From: Ochotona curzoniae | Taxonomy: Eukaryota; Chordata; Mammalia; Lagomorpha; Ochotonidae | DNA: 64,000 bases | Assembly (NCBI RefSeq): GCF_017591425.1 | Contig: NW_024465751.1 | Span: 3,782,001-3,846,000 of the forward strand | Direction: 5' to 3' | Shown: piece by piece, positions 32,171 through 42,493 of the stretch | Numbering within the stretch: the first letter of the stretch is position 1 | Layout of the letters: the number at the start of each line of letters is the position of its first letter | Made by a program: the position numbers and the translations under genes | The notes under the pieces: generated by a model | What the model saw: the letters and a program-made list of their open reading frames with translations, nothing else | Database searches by the model: none | Told to the model about the DNA's origin: nothing

Positions 32171-32563
32171 ATTTGGAAAACTTTAAGCTATAGGACTGGA
32201 TAAAAACTCCGACACTTCCACAAGAGTTTCACAGTCACAGAAGAATAAATGAAGACACTTTCTGTGGATTTTTTAGAAATAATTTAGGTAGTTAAACTGA
32301 AAAACTCTTGGGAAAGGAAAAGTTCATAATACCATGGAAACATATTAGCTTTTATCAAAATGGAAGAAATGTCATATATTCATATCATGTGTTGAGATGA
32401 ACCCTAGGAGAAAGCCAACAAAATAATGCTGTCTGATTGGAGGTGGGGGAACTGGGTGGTTCAGGAGATGGAGTAAGTGAAATGTTTCTCTCTTGCTCTG
32501 TATGTTATTTGCAAATGTGTTCAAAAAGGGAAAACTGGGTTACAGTCTGACAGACCTGTGTTT
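32171..32563. other. Unassigned stretch
   Basis: Nothing recognised; forms the 5' flank of element A. Confidence 0.4.
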
Positions 32564-32578
32564 AAGTTCTCACTGCAT
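32564..32578 (+). repeat. Target-site duplication of element A, left copy
   Basis: aagttctcactgcat, matching aagttggcactgtat (35556-35570) at 12 of 15 positions. Confidence 0.65.
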
Positions 32579-33716
32579 AGAATCAAGATGGCAGAATAGG
32601 GTAAGGACACGTTTAAACAGATGGAAAAAGATTTAATCAGGATGAAGCACAGAGGACATATTTCAGGAAATAGGACAAGACAGAACAACAGCAGAGGGGT
32701 ACCTGGAGACTGACAGACACAGGAAAGCAGTGGGCACAGCAGTGTGGTGTTGCAGTGAATGATACTCCAGCATGGTGATCTGAACTCCACCAGCAGCCGG
32801 AACTCCACCAGCAACCAGGTGGGAAGGGACTTTCACTGGGAGCTTGGGAGGTGAACCCAGACAAAGAACTGTCCGTCCTGCTGGTCTGTTTGATTTGACC
32901 AGGAGCAGAGACAGAGGAGCAGATCCCACATGGGCAGTGTGAGAACAGCATGGATTTCACAGCCCAGTCAGCCCTCTAGAGCCGAATCAGGCGCCATTTT
33001 GAGTAAGGAGGCAAAGACAGGGGAAAGGACTGAGCACAGGCTGAGCTGGAAGTAAACTCACTTCTGACTCAGTGAACTGCAGCAATGTGGCATTCTACAG
33101 GTTCCACCCAAGACAGGTCTGGGTAGCCCTCAGACTTGATGGCCAGCAGATCAAGAAATCTAGTAGTGGCATGTCAGGCACCATTTTGCACACTGTGGCA
33201 ATAGCTTTAGGACTGCAGGGGACAACAGTGAACTGTGCATGTGCTGACCTCGTGATAACTCACTGAGTTCAGTGGATTACACTGGTCCCACAGAAAAATA
33301 ATACCAAGTGTCGCATCATAATGGTCAAAATATGTCCGTGTGGCACCCAGACCTAACGAACAACAGGTTCTGGCAAGATCAGTGCCACCACAACCTAACT
33401 AGATAGCACGCCTGATGTCTCTCTAATCCTGGGACCTGCTCCAACCGGAAATGGGAGAAAGGTTGCAGAGACTACAGTGCAGCCTCAGCATGGTATCATA
33501 GGAGGTGGAGACTGGTAAGCCAGGAGCTGGGGCTGTGGAGACATAAGAACTCTAACATAAGAATCCAGACCTGGAACTTGCTGGAGGTTGTGGCAAAAGT
33601 GGCTGCAAACAAAAAGTTGTGTGCCAACTGCAGTCAGTAAAAACACATTGTAGACCTATGGGTGACACAGCTTAGAAACCTGCCCCAAGGAGAAGACTCT
33701 GCTAACCAGAAATACA
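32579..33716 (+). promoter_or_regulatory. 5' UTR / presumed internal promoter of element A
   Basis: 1.14 kb upstream of ORF1, starting with the 'caagatggcagaatagg' motif (L1 5' end; contains a CAAGATGG YY1-type site). The second half is also present in copy B. No tandem monomers are seen. Confidence 0.65.
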
Positions 33717-34367
33717 ATGAGCAAGAGCAAAAGAAGAGACAAAGGCACAATGAATATTACTGCAGACGTCCGTGCAAAGGAACAAAACCTTATGCTAACA
33801 TCAGAGTCCACTGAGGAAGACATCGAGAAAATGGGGGACACGGAATCCATAAGACTCATTTTAAAGATTCTGATCAAAAATGAGAAGCTCATGCAAAAGT
33901 TCAAAGAATTTAAGGAAGCAATAAAGCAAATCAAGGCTGGTATATCAGAAATTAAGAACACAGTAGAGCAAATTAAATGCACAGTGGAGAGTCTCCAAAA
34001 TAGAATAAAGCAAGCAGAAGAAAGAATTTCAAAATTAGAAGATATTTCCTGTCACCAGGCAAAAACAAACAAAAAGCTGGAAACAGAGCTGGATCAGGCC
34101 AAAAAAAAAATTCAAGAATTAAAAGACACTATTAAGAGGCCAAATACAAGAGTTATGGGAGTCCCAGATGGTGCAGAAAGAGAAGCTGGGTTTGCAAATG
34201 TATTTAATAAAACAATAAGGGAAAATTTCCCTAATCTGGAGAAAGAATTGGGAAACAAGATCCAGGAGGGCCACAGAACTCCCCACAGGGCTGAACAAAA
34301 GCCATCTTCACCAAGACACATGAAAATCAAGCTCTCTTCAATTGAACATGAGGAAAAGATCCTTTAA
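33717..34367 (+). pseudogene. L1 ORF1, copy A (216 codons, truncated)
   Basis: Starts MSKSKRRDKGTMN. A coiled coil spans roughly residues 40-135 (heptads such as QNRIKQAEERISKLEDI), and the RRM-like domain begins near residue 142 with MGVPDGAERE and includes SSPRHM. A TAA at 34365 ends it; copy B has TAC there. Even without that stop the frame would end ~14 codons later at ...KQSTDM, as in B. C-terminal-domain sequence continues out of frame to about 34690. Full L1 ORF1 is normally ~340 codons. The coiled coil is about 4 residues shorter than in copy B. Confidence 0.85.
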
Positions 34368-34690
34368 TGTGCACGTGAAAAACAATCAACTGACATGTAA
34401 AGTAATGCCAATTAAACTCACAGGAAATTCTACAGGCAAGAAGAGAATGGAGTGACATATTCCAGATTCTAAAAAAAAAAAAAACCGGTTGGCCTAGGAT
34501 AACATATCCAGCAAAACTTTCCTTTGTCTTTGAAAATGAAATAAAATTCTTCCACAGTAAAGAAAAGTTGAAAGAATTTGCCTCTTCCAAACCTGCCCTA
34601 CAAATGATACTTCAAGATGTTTCCTTGACAGAGAAGAGGAATAGCACCTACCAAAACCAAAGGCAAATGGGAAGAACATCCCAGTAAAAT
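34368..34690 (+). pseudogene. ORF1 C-terminal domain remnant
   Basis: In another frame the text reads YPAKLSFVFENEIKFFHSK and EFASSKPALQ, the conserved L1 ORF1 C-terminal domain, ending at a stop near 34688. A 14-A run at 34472-34485 also varies between copies. It would be untranslated without frameshifting. Confidence 0.8.
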
Positions 34691-34730
34691 AACAGCAGAA
34701 GACTAAATCAAAGAACAACCCATTGCTACA

Positions 34731-34890
34731 ATGACAGGACCAAAGTACCACCCCTACATATTAAACTCTGAATGTAAATGGCTTAAACTCATCCATCAAA
34801 TGTCATAGATTAGTAAACTGGATTAAATTCAAAACCCATCTGTCTATTGTCTCGAGGAAAGACATTTCACCAACAAAGATCAGTGGAAAC
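34731..34890 (+). pseudogene. ORF2 N-terminal remnant
   Basis: Starts at ATGACAGGACC, the usual ORF2 start context, and follows the endonuclease N-terminus to about the QETH motif position (here degraded to 'gaggaaagacatttcacc'), with frame breaks. Homology to ORF2 then stops and 3' UTR begins near 34880-34900. Confidence 0.75.
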
Positions 34891-35555
34891 TATATCTCAT
34901 GGATTTTGATTCTGTTAGTTTCATCTCTTCAAAAACACTTTCTTCTGATTAAATTCTTCAGTGATTCATAGATCATACAGAAGCATCATTTTCTTCAAGA
35001 AGGTTCTTGATTTTCATTTCTTCAGCAACACATTAGTCATTTAATAGCATGTTATTTAACTTCTTGGGGTTGTTAATTTCTTTTTTCTCCCGGTTGTTGA
35101 TTTTGTTTTGTGGCTCTTCATTTAAGGGGATGTGTAGTAGCTGTGTAATGGAGACTGTCATGTCTAGTAGCATGTCATTTAACTTCATGGCATTGTAAAT
35201 TTCTATTTTTCTTTCTATTGTTGATTTTGTATTATGACTTTTCATTTGAGGGAATGTACAGTAGCTGTGAAATGGAGACTAACATCCAGATGTGAGGATA
35301 CAATGTAGTATGCATTTCTGCTTCCAGACAAAGATGGACTCCCACTGAAACTGTTTACTATATCTTGACAATAGGATTTTGGACTCTCTGCCATTATCCA
35401 TGCCTGCAATGATGGACATATAGCTGTGTATGAAGAACTATATGTTAGTAATGATATAGAGGAACTAGGTGGAGGGGAGGGAATTGGGGAGGGAATAAGG
35501 GAATATGGAACTGTATCATAAAATGATAATAAAAATTATAAAATGTAAAAAAATA
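34891..35555 (+). other. 3' UTR of element A
   Basis: Homologous to the L1 3' UTR at 8856-9515 from about 'atctcatggattttgattct' onward, with one block duplicated (35046-35290) and a G-rich tract at 35458-35495 before the terminus. Confidence 0.8.
35046..35290 (+). repeat. ~122-bp tandem duplication in the 3' UTR of copy A
   Basis: Unit 1 (35046-35165) and unit 2 (35169-35290) both begin 'agcatgt.atttaactt' and include 'ttgttgattttgt' and 'gtaatggagact'/'gaaatggagact'. Identity is about 75-80%. Present in copy B, single in 8856-9515. Confidence 0.82.
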
Positions 35556-35570
35556 AAGTTGGCACTGTAT
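35556..35570 (+). repeat. Target-site duplication of element A, right copy
   Basis: aagttggcactgtat; see 32564-32578. Confidence 0.65.
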
Positions 35571-35927
35571 GTCAGTGTTTCTGCCTGAAAAAATATTGAC
35601 AATATCATTGCCCCACTCCCAACCCAGCAGTTGCACTGGGTATTACAACTGCACTGTACAGGAAGAAGTAATGGAACCAAGGCCAGAAACACCAAAACTT
35701 TTCCACATTCTTTTCCTGTACCTTTTGGCCAGGGAAATAGAATAAATGGCCTGTGGTAAACTGGAAATGTAAGCTTTGCACAAATGTTGAAAACATTACA
35801 GAGGAAGAACAAACTGGAGGAGAAGAACATCCAGCAACCCTACAGGGATGCTATGCCAGGCTCTACCCTTGCCACTTTGTATATACAACTTAGGCTTTTC
35901 CCTGGAAAATGATGACATATTTATGTC
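35571..35927. other. Unassigned stretch
   Basis: Overlapping minus frames (35445-35830) cover the element A tail and its flank and have no support. Nothing recognised. Confidence 0.4.
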
Positions 35928-36191
35928 CACACATGCACGGGAAATTGTTCCAGGGCCTCTTTCAGACATTGAGATCCACAGATCTCAATTCATGCACACC
36001 ATGTCAGATCACTTATAATACCCAATGCAACATAAATACTATGAGATTGACTGCTGGACTGTATCATTAGGGGAATGACAAGAAAAATGTCTGTGTAGGT
36101 TCAAGCCAGTTTTGTTCCAGAACTTCTTAATACTTCATTAGTTAAATCTGTGGATGTGTAACACATAGGTATGGAGAGTTAACTGTATGAT
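35928..36191 (-). mobile_element. Tigger-class MITE, nearly complete
   Basis: 'gggaaattgttccagggcct', 'gagatccacagatctcaatt', 'cagatcacttataataccca', 'gggaatgacaagaaaaatgt' and 'agttaactgta' at the end match the short Tigger element whose strand ends in 'gactgta'. The same family is at 16861-17015. Confidence 0.72.
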
Positions 36192-36699
36192 GAAAATAGT
36201 AAGAAATCAGCTCATGATTACATGATAAATGACTGTATATGTAATAAAATAACAGATCAGCTGTCTTTGGAGCTTTTCTTTTTATGGAACAGTCACTGCA
36301 ATTACATTATTTCCTACACATTCATCTTAAACTGTGGAAACTGCACTCAACAGAATAACTTTTGCCTTTTTGGCAGCTCTTTGGGAAACCATTCCTGTCC
36401 AACCCTCAGTCTGTATATTTTGCAAACATCTGACCCAAGCCTGTCCAAGAAGAGTTTCAATTCTCTGTGCAGAGGGATCACTCCGAGTGGGCATGGGACC
36501 CCAACATGGACAGTTCTGGGACTTCAGCCAATGCTCTCAGAAAGGAAGCAATCTCTTTCTAATGAGTCTCTCTGGTGAGCAAATGAGAAGTTCGGAGAGA
36601 CTGTTGGTCTTCTGACTGATTACAGAGAAAGTCACGTGATGTAATTTCTGAAACTTCTTACCCAACCTGTGTGGCCCAGGGCCTCTTTAATGCCAATAG
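36192..36699. other. Unassigned stretch
   Basis: Two overlapping plus frames (36222-36615) have no motif or splice support. Confidence 0.4.
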
Positions 36700-37085
36700 A
36701 GACCCCCAAGAGCCTGCTCATTAAGTCTACTTGTCGGCCCAGCAATACCAAGCAATCAACACCACTGTGTGCCACACTCAGCGATGGAGGACAGAAGCCC
36801 AGGCATGCATTTCAGAGTTTCTGGGGGTCGGTTCTCTGGCAGACAAGTCTGTGAGACTTTCTGGACAGTACTCGTTAAATCCAGGCCAGGATCTTGTGCC
36901 CAAGATTTCCACTCAGAGGCATTAGGAAAATCCTCTTTTTCTGGCCTTCTCCCCTTCCTATCTTCATTCTCCCCGCTCCCTTGCTCCTGTTTTCTAAAAT
37001 TACATCCCACATAAACAGTGTGCACTCAAGTCTTTGTCTTAGGCTCTGCTTCCAGGCGAATCTAGCACACATCACATGCAACACT
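36700..37085 (+). mobile_element. Possible ERVL-type LTR remnant
   Basis: 'ccttcctatcttcattctcc', 'cccacataaacagtgtgcac' and 'tcaagtctttgtcttaggct' resemble the end of an ERVL-class LTR. The left limit is unclear. Confidence 0.35.
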
Positions 37086-37374
37086 CACAATCCTTCTCCT
37101 GAGTGCCAGCCCCTTGTCGATTTCATTTTAACCATTTTACAGCTCTTTCTAATGGCTTTCAGGAACAAATACAAGTGTAATAATACACCATACAAAGCAA
37201 TAATATGTAAGTGTTACTGTTGGCAGTCCTGTGGCAGTTTGGAAAAGAGAGCAATTTCTACAGGCTGTCATGGTCAAAGAAAGCTTAATCAGATCTGATC
37301 TGGGTTTCACAAGATATGGAAGATTCAGATAAGTGAAGAAGAGAGGCAAGATGCTTCCAAAAGAAGAGGAATCC
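37086..37374. other. Unassigned stretch
   Basis: Nothing recognised. Confidence 0.4.
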
Positions 37375-37590
37375 TATGTTAACAGCACTTAGTGAGCGCA
37401 TTTTATGGGCCGCTCACTTTTTTAAGCTCTATGTGTAACTCAGCTAATTCCTATAGTGAAGCAAATGGTTATTGACACTTCACAGATGAGCAACCTGAGG
37501 CAGAGATGTTGAATTTGCCACTACATCACAACCTTCTCACTGGACTGTGATGTGACTAGTCTGAGTCGAAAAGCTAGGTTTGTTTTTTAA
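37375..37590 (-). repeat. MIR, minus strand
   Basis: 'acagcacttagtgagcgcat', 'cttcacagatgagcaacctg' and 'aggcagagatgttgaatttg' follow reverse MIR. Confidence 0.68.
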
Positions 37591-37594
37591 ATTG

Positions 37595-38200
37595 TGTTGA
37601 ACTACACATAGCATTAAAAAAAAAAATACATCACATAAAATTGACCATCTTAACCATAAAAGTTGTCCAGCTCAATAAAGTTGTGTTAAGTATATCTGCA
37701 TTATTAGGCCATCAAGGCCCACAGCATTCCGTTTTGAGAAAGCTGGCTCCAGTCCTGATCAAGCAGTGACTCCCTATCCTCCACCCTCCTTGTCCTTCAG
37801 CTACCAGTCTCCCTTCTGTCTGTATGAATCGGTATACTCCAGTAGCTCAACTAGGGACATTCACCTAGTATTTGTCTTTTTGTGACTGATTTATTGCATT
37901 ATAAATTCTGTCTACATGGTTCATCCATACCACAGCATGCTGTGTGCTGAAGGAAACCACAGTGTCCAGTTTCCTTCTAACAAGGCTGGACAGCATTTCA
38001 CTGTATGGATAAGCCATATTTTATTTATCCATTCATCATTGATGGACATGCGTCATTTCTACTTTTTAGCTATTAAGATTAGTGTTGCCATGAGCATGAG
38101 TATGATATAATACCTACTGCTTTCAACTCTTTTAGAAGCATGTTCAGAGTTAAGATTGCTAGGTCATCCAGTAGTTCTACTGTTATTTCTTTTGCAAGAA
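37595..38200 (-). mobile_element. Old L1M 3' part, minus strand
   Basis: 'aaaattgaccatcttaacca', 'agtatttgtctttttgtgac', 'tttatttatccattcatcat' and 'ttagtgttgccatgagcatg' follow the reverse complement of an old L1M ORF2 end and 3' UTR. No frame survives. Confidence 0.8.
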
Positions 38201-38207
38201 TTATACA

Positions 38208-38527
38208 GGGCCTGTGTGATGGCATAGTGGCTAAATCCTTACCTTTCACCTGCCAGGATCCCTTATGGGTGATGGTTCATTTCCTGGCTGCTCCAATTCC
38301 CATCCAGCTTCTAGCCTGTGGCCTGAGAAAGCAGTAAGGGATAGCCCAAATTGGTTTTGGGACCCTGCATCAGTGTGGAAAGCCTGGAAGAAGCTCCTGG
38401 CTCCTGGCTTCGGATCAGCTCAGTCTACTGAGGTTACTTGGGGAGTAAACCAGTAGATGGAAGATCTTTCTCTGTGTATCACCTTCTGTAAATCTGTCTT
38501 TCCAATAAAAATAAATAAATCTTTCTA
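38208..38527 (+). repeat. CSINE, plus strand
   Basis: 'gggcctgtgtgatggcatag', 'tggcttcggatcagctcagt' and tail 'ctttccaataaaaataaata'. Flanked by related aagaattatacag / aagaattacag duplications, and inserted at the edge of the old L1M. Confidence 0.9.
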
Positions 38528-38967
38528 AAAAAGAAGAATTACAGTACAGCAGCTATATCACTTTATGTTCTTACTACTTAATATTCAAAGGATTAATTCC
38601 CCCAAGTCCACAAAATATTGGGCTTGGGCCTTCTGAATTTCATAGGAAAATAGGATATCTGAGTACAACTGTCCAGGAGACAGTGGCAACTACAAACTCG
38701 TGATCAAGTAACAGCAGCCTACCACACAAACAGAAACAAGTGCTGGTGAGAGTCAAGGAGGAGAGCAGAGAGCTAAGCCTTGGGGAATGACCCAGTTGGG
38801 TGGCACATTAATTCACAAATGGCACTGCTCATTATGTTTTCAAAAAGCTCATTCTCTGAGTTAAACATTCCCCTGCAGCCCTCAGATTTGCTTAGCGAGC
38901 ACTTCTGCATGTTACAATAAACACTAACTTACCTCTGACAGAGCAACCCCAAACCAAAATTAGAGAC
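38528..38967. other. Unassigned stretch
   Basis: Nothing recognised. Confidence 0.4.
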
Positions 38968-39095
38968 TCCAATGATAGCTAACATCTGTAGAGCTAGAGT
39001 TCTTTTTCATGTATTTTAATCTAGATGGCAATCCTGTGGAGTAGACATTATTGTGCCTACTCCACTAGAGTGGAGATAAAGCAAAAAGCGCCTCT
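38968..39095 (-). repeat. MIR fragment, minus strand
   Basis: 'aatgatagctaacatctgta' and 'tagacattattgtgcctact' follow reverse MIR. Confidence 0.65.
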
Positions 39096-39139
39096 GGATG
39101 AGACAGCTCTTCTAACTTTATGGCTTACTCCCACCTGGG

Positions 39140-39434
39140 GAGATGGGAAGGCAATGGTTAGATTTCCAACACTCAGCATGGTTTGCTTCTTATTTGGCAG
39201 GCACACCGCATCACAAGTGTATGCACATCAATTAGTTATTACCAGGGGTTTGGGGAGAAGGATAAATAGGCAGATGGCATGGATTTTGTGGTCAGAATGG
39301 GTACATGTAATTACTATGCACTTGTCAAAACTCATTGAATATATACCATCAACAGTGAACTCTGTTATTATCTATGGGCTTAATAATAATACATCAATAT
39401 TTGACCATCAGTTTTAACAGATGTACCACATTAA
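39140..39434 (+). mobile_element. Old L1ME 3' UTR, left part
   Basis: 'tatgcacttgtcaaaactca', 'accatcaacagtgaactctg' and 'gatgtaccacattaatg' follow an L1ME 3' UTR; the sequence resumes at 39961. Confidence 0.75.
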
Positions 39435-39960
39435 TGAGACAGGGAGGCAGAAGGAGAAGTTACCTCAATCCTATAGGATACAGATTTGCTCTGAAAATAA
39501 ACAGAGGTCCTGCCTGGACCATGTTCACACCAGCTTAGGGGCCAAGGCTGACCTAGACTGAACATGTTCACACCAGTTTAGAGAACAAGGCTGACCTAGA
39601 CTGACCACATTCACACCAGCTTAGGGGACAAGGCTGACCAGGACTGACCACATTCACACCAGCTATGGGAACAAGGCTTACCTACACTGGATATTAAAAA
39701 GAGCAAAAGGAATGGTAGCTGAAGTCCAAGAAATCTCCACCTTCTTACTTTCTTTTTTATTCTTCCTTTTTATTAAAACACACATCCCTTTTCATTAAAC
39801 AGCCTACAGAATGTTAAACATAGTTCAGAGACAGGACCACTGCCCTCTCACCTGGCTCCTTTCCATGGGTTGTGAGTATTTGCAGTATTTTCTGACTCGC
39901 TTCTGCATGTCTTCCTTGAGATGAAGGCAAGAACCTGGGTACTGCAGCCCTCACACCCAG
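39435..39960 (+). mobile_element. LTR-like insertion splitting an old L1
   Basis: 526 bp beginning TGAGACAGGG and ending near CACACCCA, bounds compatible with a solo LTR. It has a minisatellite in its first half (39518-39690), an AT-rich part with TATTAAAA (39770) and ATTAAAC (39797). I find no clean 4-6-bp duplication and no family match, so the LTR call is inference. No retroviral genes are present. Confidence 0.45.
39518..39690 (+). repeat. 43-bp minisatellite, 4 units
   Basis: Unit starts at 39518, 39562, 39604 and 39647 (spacings 44, 42, 43). Each contains 'ttcacaccag', 'caaggct' and 'gacc.a' blocks, about 85% alike. Confidence 0.92.
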
Positions 39961-40079
39961 TGCCACTAATATAATATGCTAATAATAGGGCAAGCTTGAG
40001 GAGAGGGGGAAAGGATGTATGGGAACTTGGGTTTTCTGCTCCATTTTCTCATAAACCTAAAACTGACAGAAATCAGCAG

Positions 40080-40082
<3 letters not shown>
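39961..40082 (+). mobile_element. Old L1ME 3' UTR, right part
   Basis: 'atgctaataatagggcaagc', 'gtatgggaacttgggttttc' and 'ataaacctaaaactgacaga' complete the L1ME terminus. Confidence 0.75.

Positions 40083-40114
<32 letters not shown>
40083..40114 (+). repeat. (AC)n microsatellite
   Basis: About 16 AC units at the L1ME end, followed by GTGTGT. Confidence 0.95.
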
Positions 40115-40117
<3 letters not shown>

Positions 40118-40596
40118 TGTTCATACACATATAATAACTTTTGAGTCTCTGTCACCCAGACCCTGTGGGTTTCCAGCTGCACAAATCACAATGCAGGACA
40201 GTCTGCCCAGGGTGCCCTACACAAGACACACACCCAGAAATCCAAGGCTAGCGTAACAGAAGGCTATCAAGTGAAATACAGATGCTCAAAGCTTCAGATC
40301 TTTACAGAGAATGACTTGTTAATTTGTGGAGGAAAAGCCAGAGGTATGCAGTCATGTAACAGCCATTGTGTGGGCCTTTGGGAAATTGTAGATGAACAAC
40401 CACTCATAATTTCTGCAATCAAATGCCCTCATAGCATCAAAGGCAGGGTAGAAGAAAAACTGATGGATAATTACACGGAGAGTAAGAGTCAAAGGATTTC
40501 ATAAGTGGAAGATCATGGAAGCCAACTGACCCAAGGGTTGCACACCAATTTAGAGTGCGTCAGAGCCAGAAATAAGTCACCAGGACATATCCATGT
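40115..40596. other. Unassigned stretch
   Basis: Short plus frames (39996-40504) are unsupported. Nothing recognised. Confidence 0.4.
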
Positions 40597-40968
40597 GGTT
40601 CAGCCTACTCAGGCTATCACAATACACCAGAGGCAACAGAACTGGATTTGCTCACCAGTCTGGAAGTTGAGAAGTCTAAAGTCAAGGTTGCAACAAGTCG
40701 GGTTCCTGAGAAGGGTCCTCTTCCCAAGTCCCAGATGGGCCACCTTCCTGTTGTCTTTTCATATGGTAGAGTTCTGGTATCTTTAGATGTAAAGATTTAA
40801 CAGATGTTAAATAGGATTAGGAATCCATCCTTATTACTTCATTGCACCTTAACTATCTCCTAAAAATCATGTCTCCAAATACAGATCACCTTGGGGGTTA
40901 GGGTTTCAACCCAAGCACTGGGTAAGCCATAATTCCATCCTGATGGCCACATGATGGGGTTACAACTG
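40597..40968 (+). mobile_element. MaLR-type LTR
   Basis: 'ctcaccagtctggaagttga', 'tctaaagtcaaggttgcaac', 'cctaaaaatcatgtctccaa' and 'caccttgggggttagggttt' follow the same LTR class as 23915-24275. Confidence 0.65.
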
Positions 40969-41901
40969 TTCCAAAGGAACCAATTTGAAGGAACTAGGAC
41001 TCTTGGAAGGAACACTTACCTAGTAACAGAATCTTGTAAGAAGGGGCACTTCAGATGGCTTTTGGACACAAATTTCTTTCCAACATACAACAGTTCTTGA
41101 CACATAACAGTAACTTTTCCATTTGCTTTTAATGAAAACTACTGTTATTTTTGCCTAAATCAACTGACTGCCAGTTAAGAAGTGAACAAGTGAGCAAGAT
41201 AGAAAAGTGCCAAGATTGTAAGAACACCAATATGGAAGGATACAGGGAGGGAGAAGTGGGAAGAACTATCAAGGAAGAAATGGAGGAAGGCCCCTTTTAT
41301 AAGCAGGGAGTGTGCCAGAAGATGTTTGCACACCACATGAAAATCAGCATCATTCTCTAGAGCCAGACGGTGACAGTTTCAGTGTTGTTCATCCAACAGA
41401 TGAGTAGGTAAACCAGATATGCCATAGCATGCACTTGGATTGTATCCAGCCTTGTATAGGATGGACAGCAACCTGGAGGCTCAGAAATCAGGCTGATCTG
41501 GATCCTGGTGTGAGTGAGGGATGAGGCAGAGAGCCAAGGAAAGAAAAAGAGACATTCGCATCGCTAAGAGAAGAAAGGGCTGTGGAGAAGGTATGTCATC
41601 CTTTCTTTATCAAAGTCCTTTTAAAAACTACCCAAGACAAGGTGCTCTCACCACAGAGAAAACATGAATAATCTTTCCTTCCCCCCTTCCACGCCAACCC
41701 TGGTTTCTGGTTTCTGGGTCCACAGCTGAAGGCATGCTCTGGCACCTTCTCCATGCTGATACCAAGTGCTCCCACATCCAGAGACAAAGACAGACTACAC
41801 TCAAGGGCAAGCTCCTGTTGCTGAGGAGCATGAGCGAGGGACAGAGGCACCTGGGGAGATAGGCAGGGACGAGCTAGGATCCTAGGAATATGTGTTTTAT
41901 A
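40969..41901. other. Unassigned stretch
   Basis: Overlapping frames on both strands near 41151-41850 lack support. Nothing recognised. Confidence 0.4.
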
Positions 41902-41917
41902 AGAAGTTACTAGGAGA

Positions 41918-42205
41918 TCTAGACCTGGTGCGGTAGCCTAGTGGCTAAAGTCCTCGCCTTGTAAACGCAGGGATCCCATTTGGGCACTGGTTCTGGTACT
42001 TCCCATCCAGCTCCCTGCTTGTGGCCTGGGAAAGCAGTCAAGGATGGCCTAAAGCCTTGGGACCCTGCACCTGCACGGAAGACCTGGAAGAGGTTCCTGC
42101 CTCCTAACTTTGGATTGGCGCAGCTCCAGCCATTGTGGTCTCTCTGTCTCTATTCTCTGTATATCTGATTTTCCAATAAAAATAAAATAAATCCTTTTTT
42201 AAAAA
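41918..42205 (+). repeat. CSINE, plus strand, pika-type
   Basis: 'ggtgcggtagcctagtggct', 'aaagtcctcgccttgtaaac', 'aaagccttgggaccctgcac' and tail 'gattttccaataaaaataaa'. Related duplications agaagttactagga (41902-41915) and agaaattactagga (42206-42219) flank it. The 'gtgaatcatcggaagg' block is missing. Confidence 0.93.
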
Positions 42206-42493
42206 AGAAATTACTAGGATATTTCAGTATTTAGGGGAGAGATATGAGCTTTATTAAATTTTTTAGAGATCATTTTGACTGCTGGATAAGAACCAGCTTC
42301 AATAAGACTTGAAGTGGGGACGCTGACTACTTGGTAGGAAGCTATAGCAAAATACCTGGGGAGAAACAATGGCTTGGCCTAAAGTGGTAGTGATTGGTGG
42401 ACACAGTGAGAAATTGGTTCAGACATATTTTTGAAGAAAAACATGGTGGACCTTGGCCCTTGACTGAGCCAGTTCCTCAGAGCAGTTCAGAAG

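Larger units (their letters stand above)
32579..35555 (+). mobile_element. HAL1-like L1-derived element, copy A (full length)
   Basis: A 2.98-kb insertion beginning 'agaatcaagatggcagaata', the usual start of mammalian L1 RNA. Order: 5' UTR (32579-33716), ORF1 (33717-about 34690, broken), about 50 codons of the ORF2 N-terminus, then directly the 3' UTR and 'gtatcataaaatgataataa' terminus. A normal L1 is 6-7 kb, with about 3.8 kb of ORF2 (endonuclease, reverse transcriptase); here essentially all of it is missing. The flanking 15-bp duplication shows that the ends are the original ones. Copy B shares the same junction, so the deletion predates insertion. Movement would have needed L1 ORF2 protein in trans. 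This fits the HAL1 definition, but I cannot say whether this lineage is named. Confidence 0.85.

Noticed and set aside
32579..35555. Element A as an ordinary L1 that lost ORF2 after insertion
   Set aside because: Copy B has the same junction, 3' UTR duplication and ORF1 break with unrelated flanks, so the deletion is older than either insertion.
39518..39690. CRISPR-like regular repeats
   Set aside because: Units are contiguous without spacers and the DNA is mammalian; this is a minisatellite.
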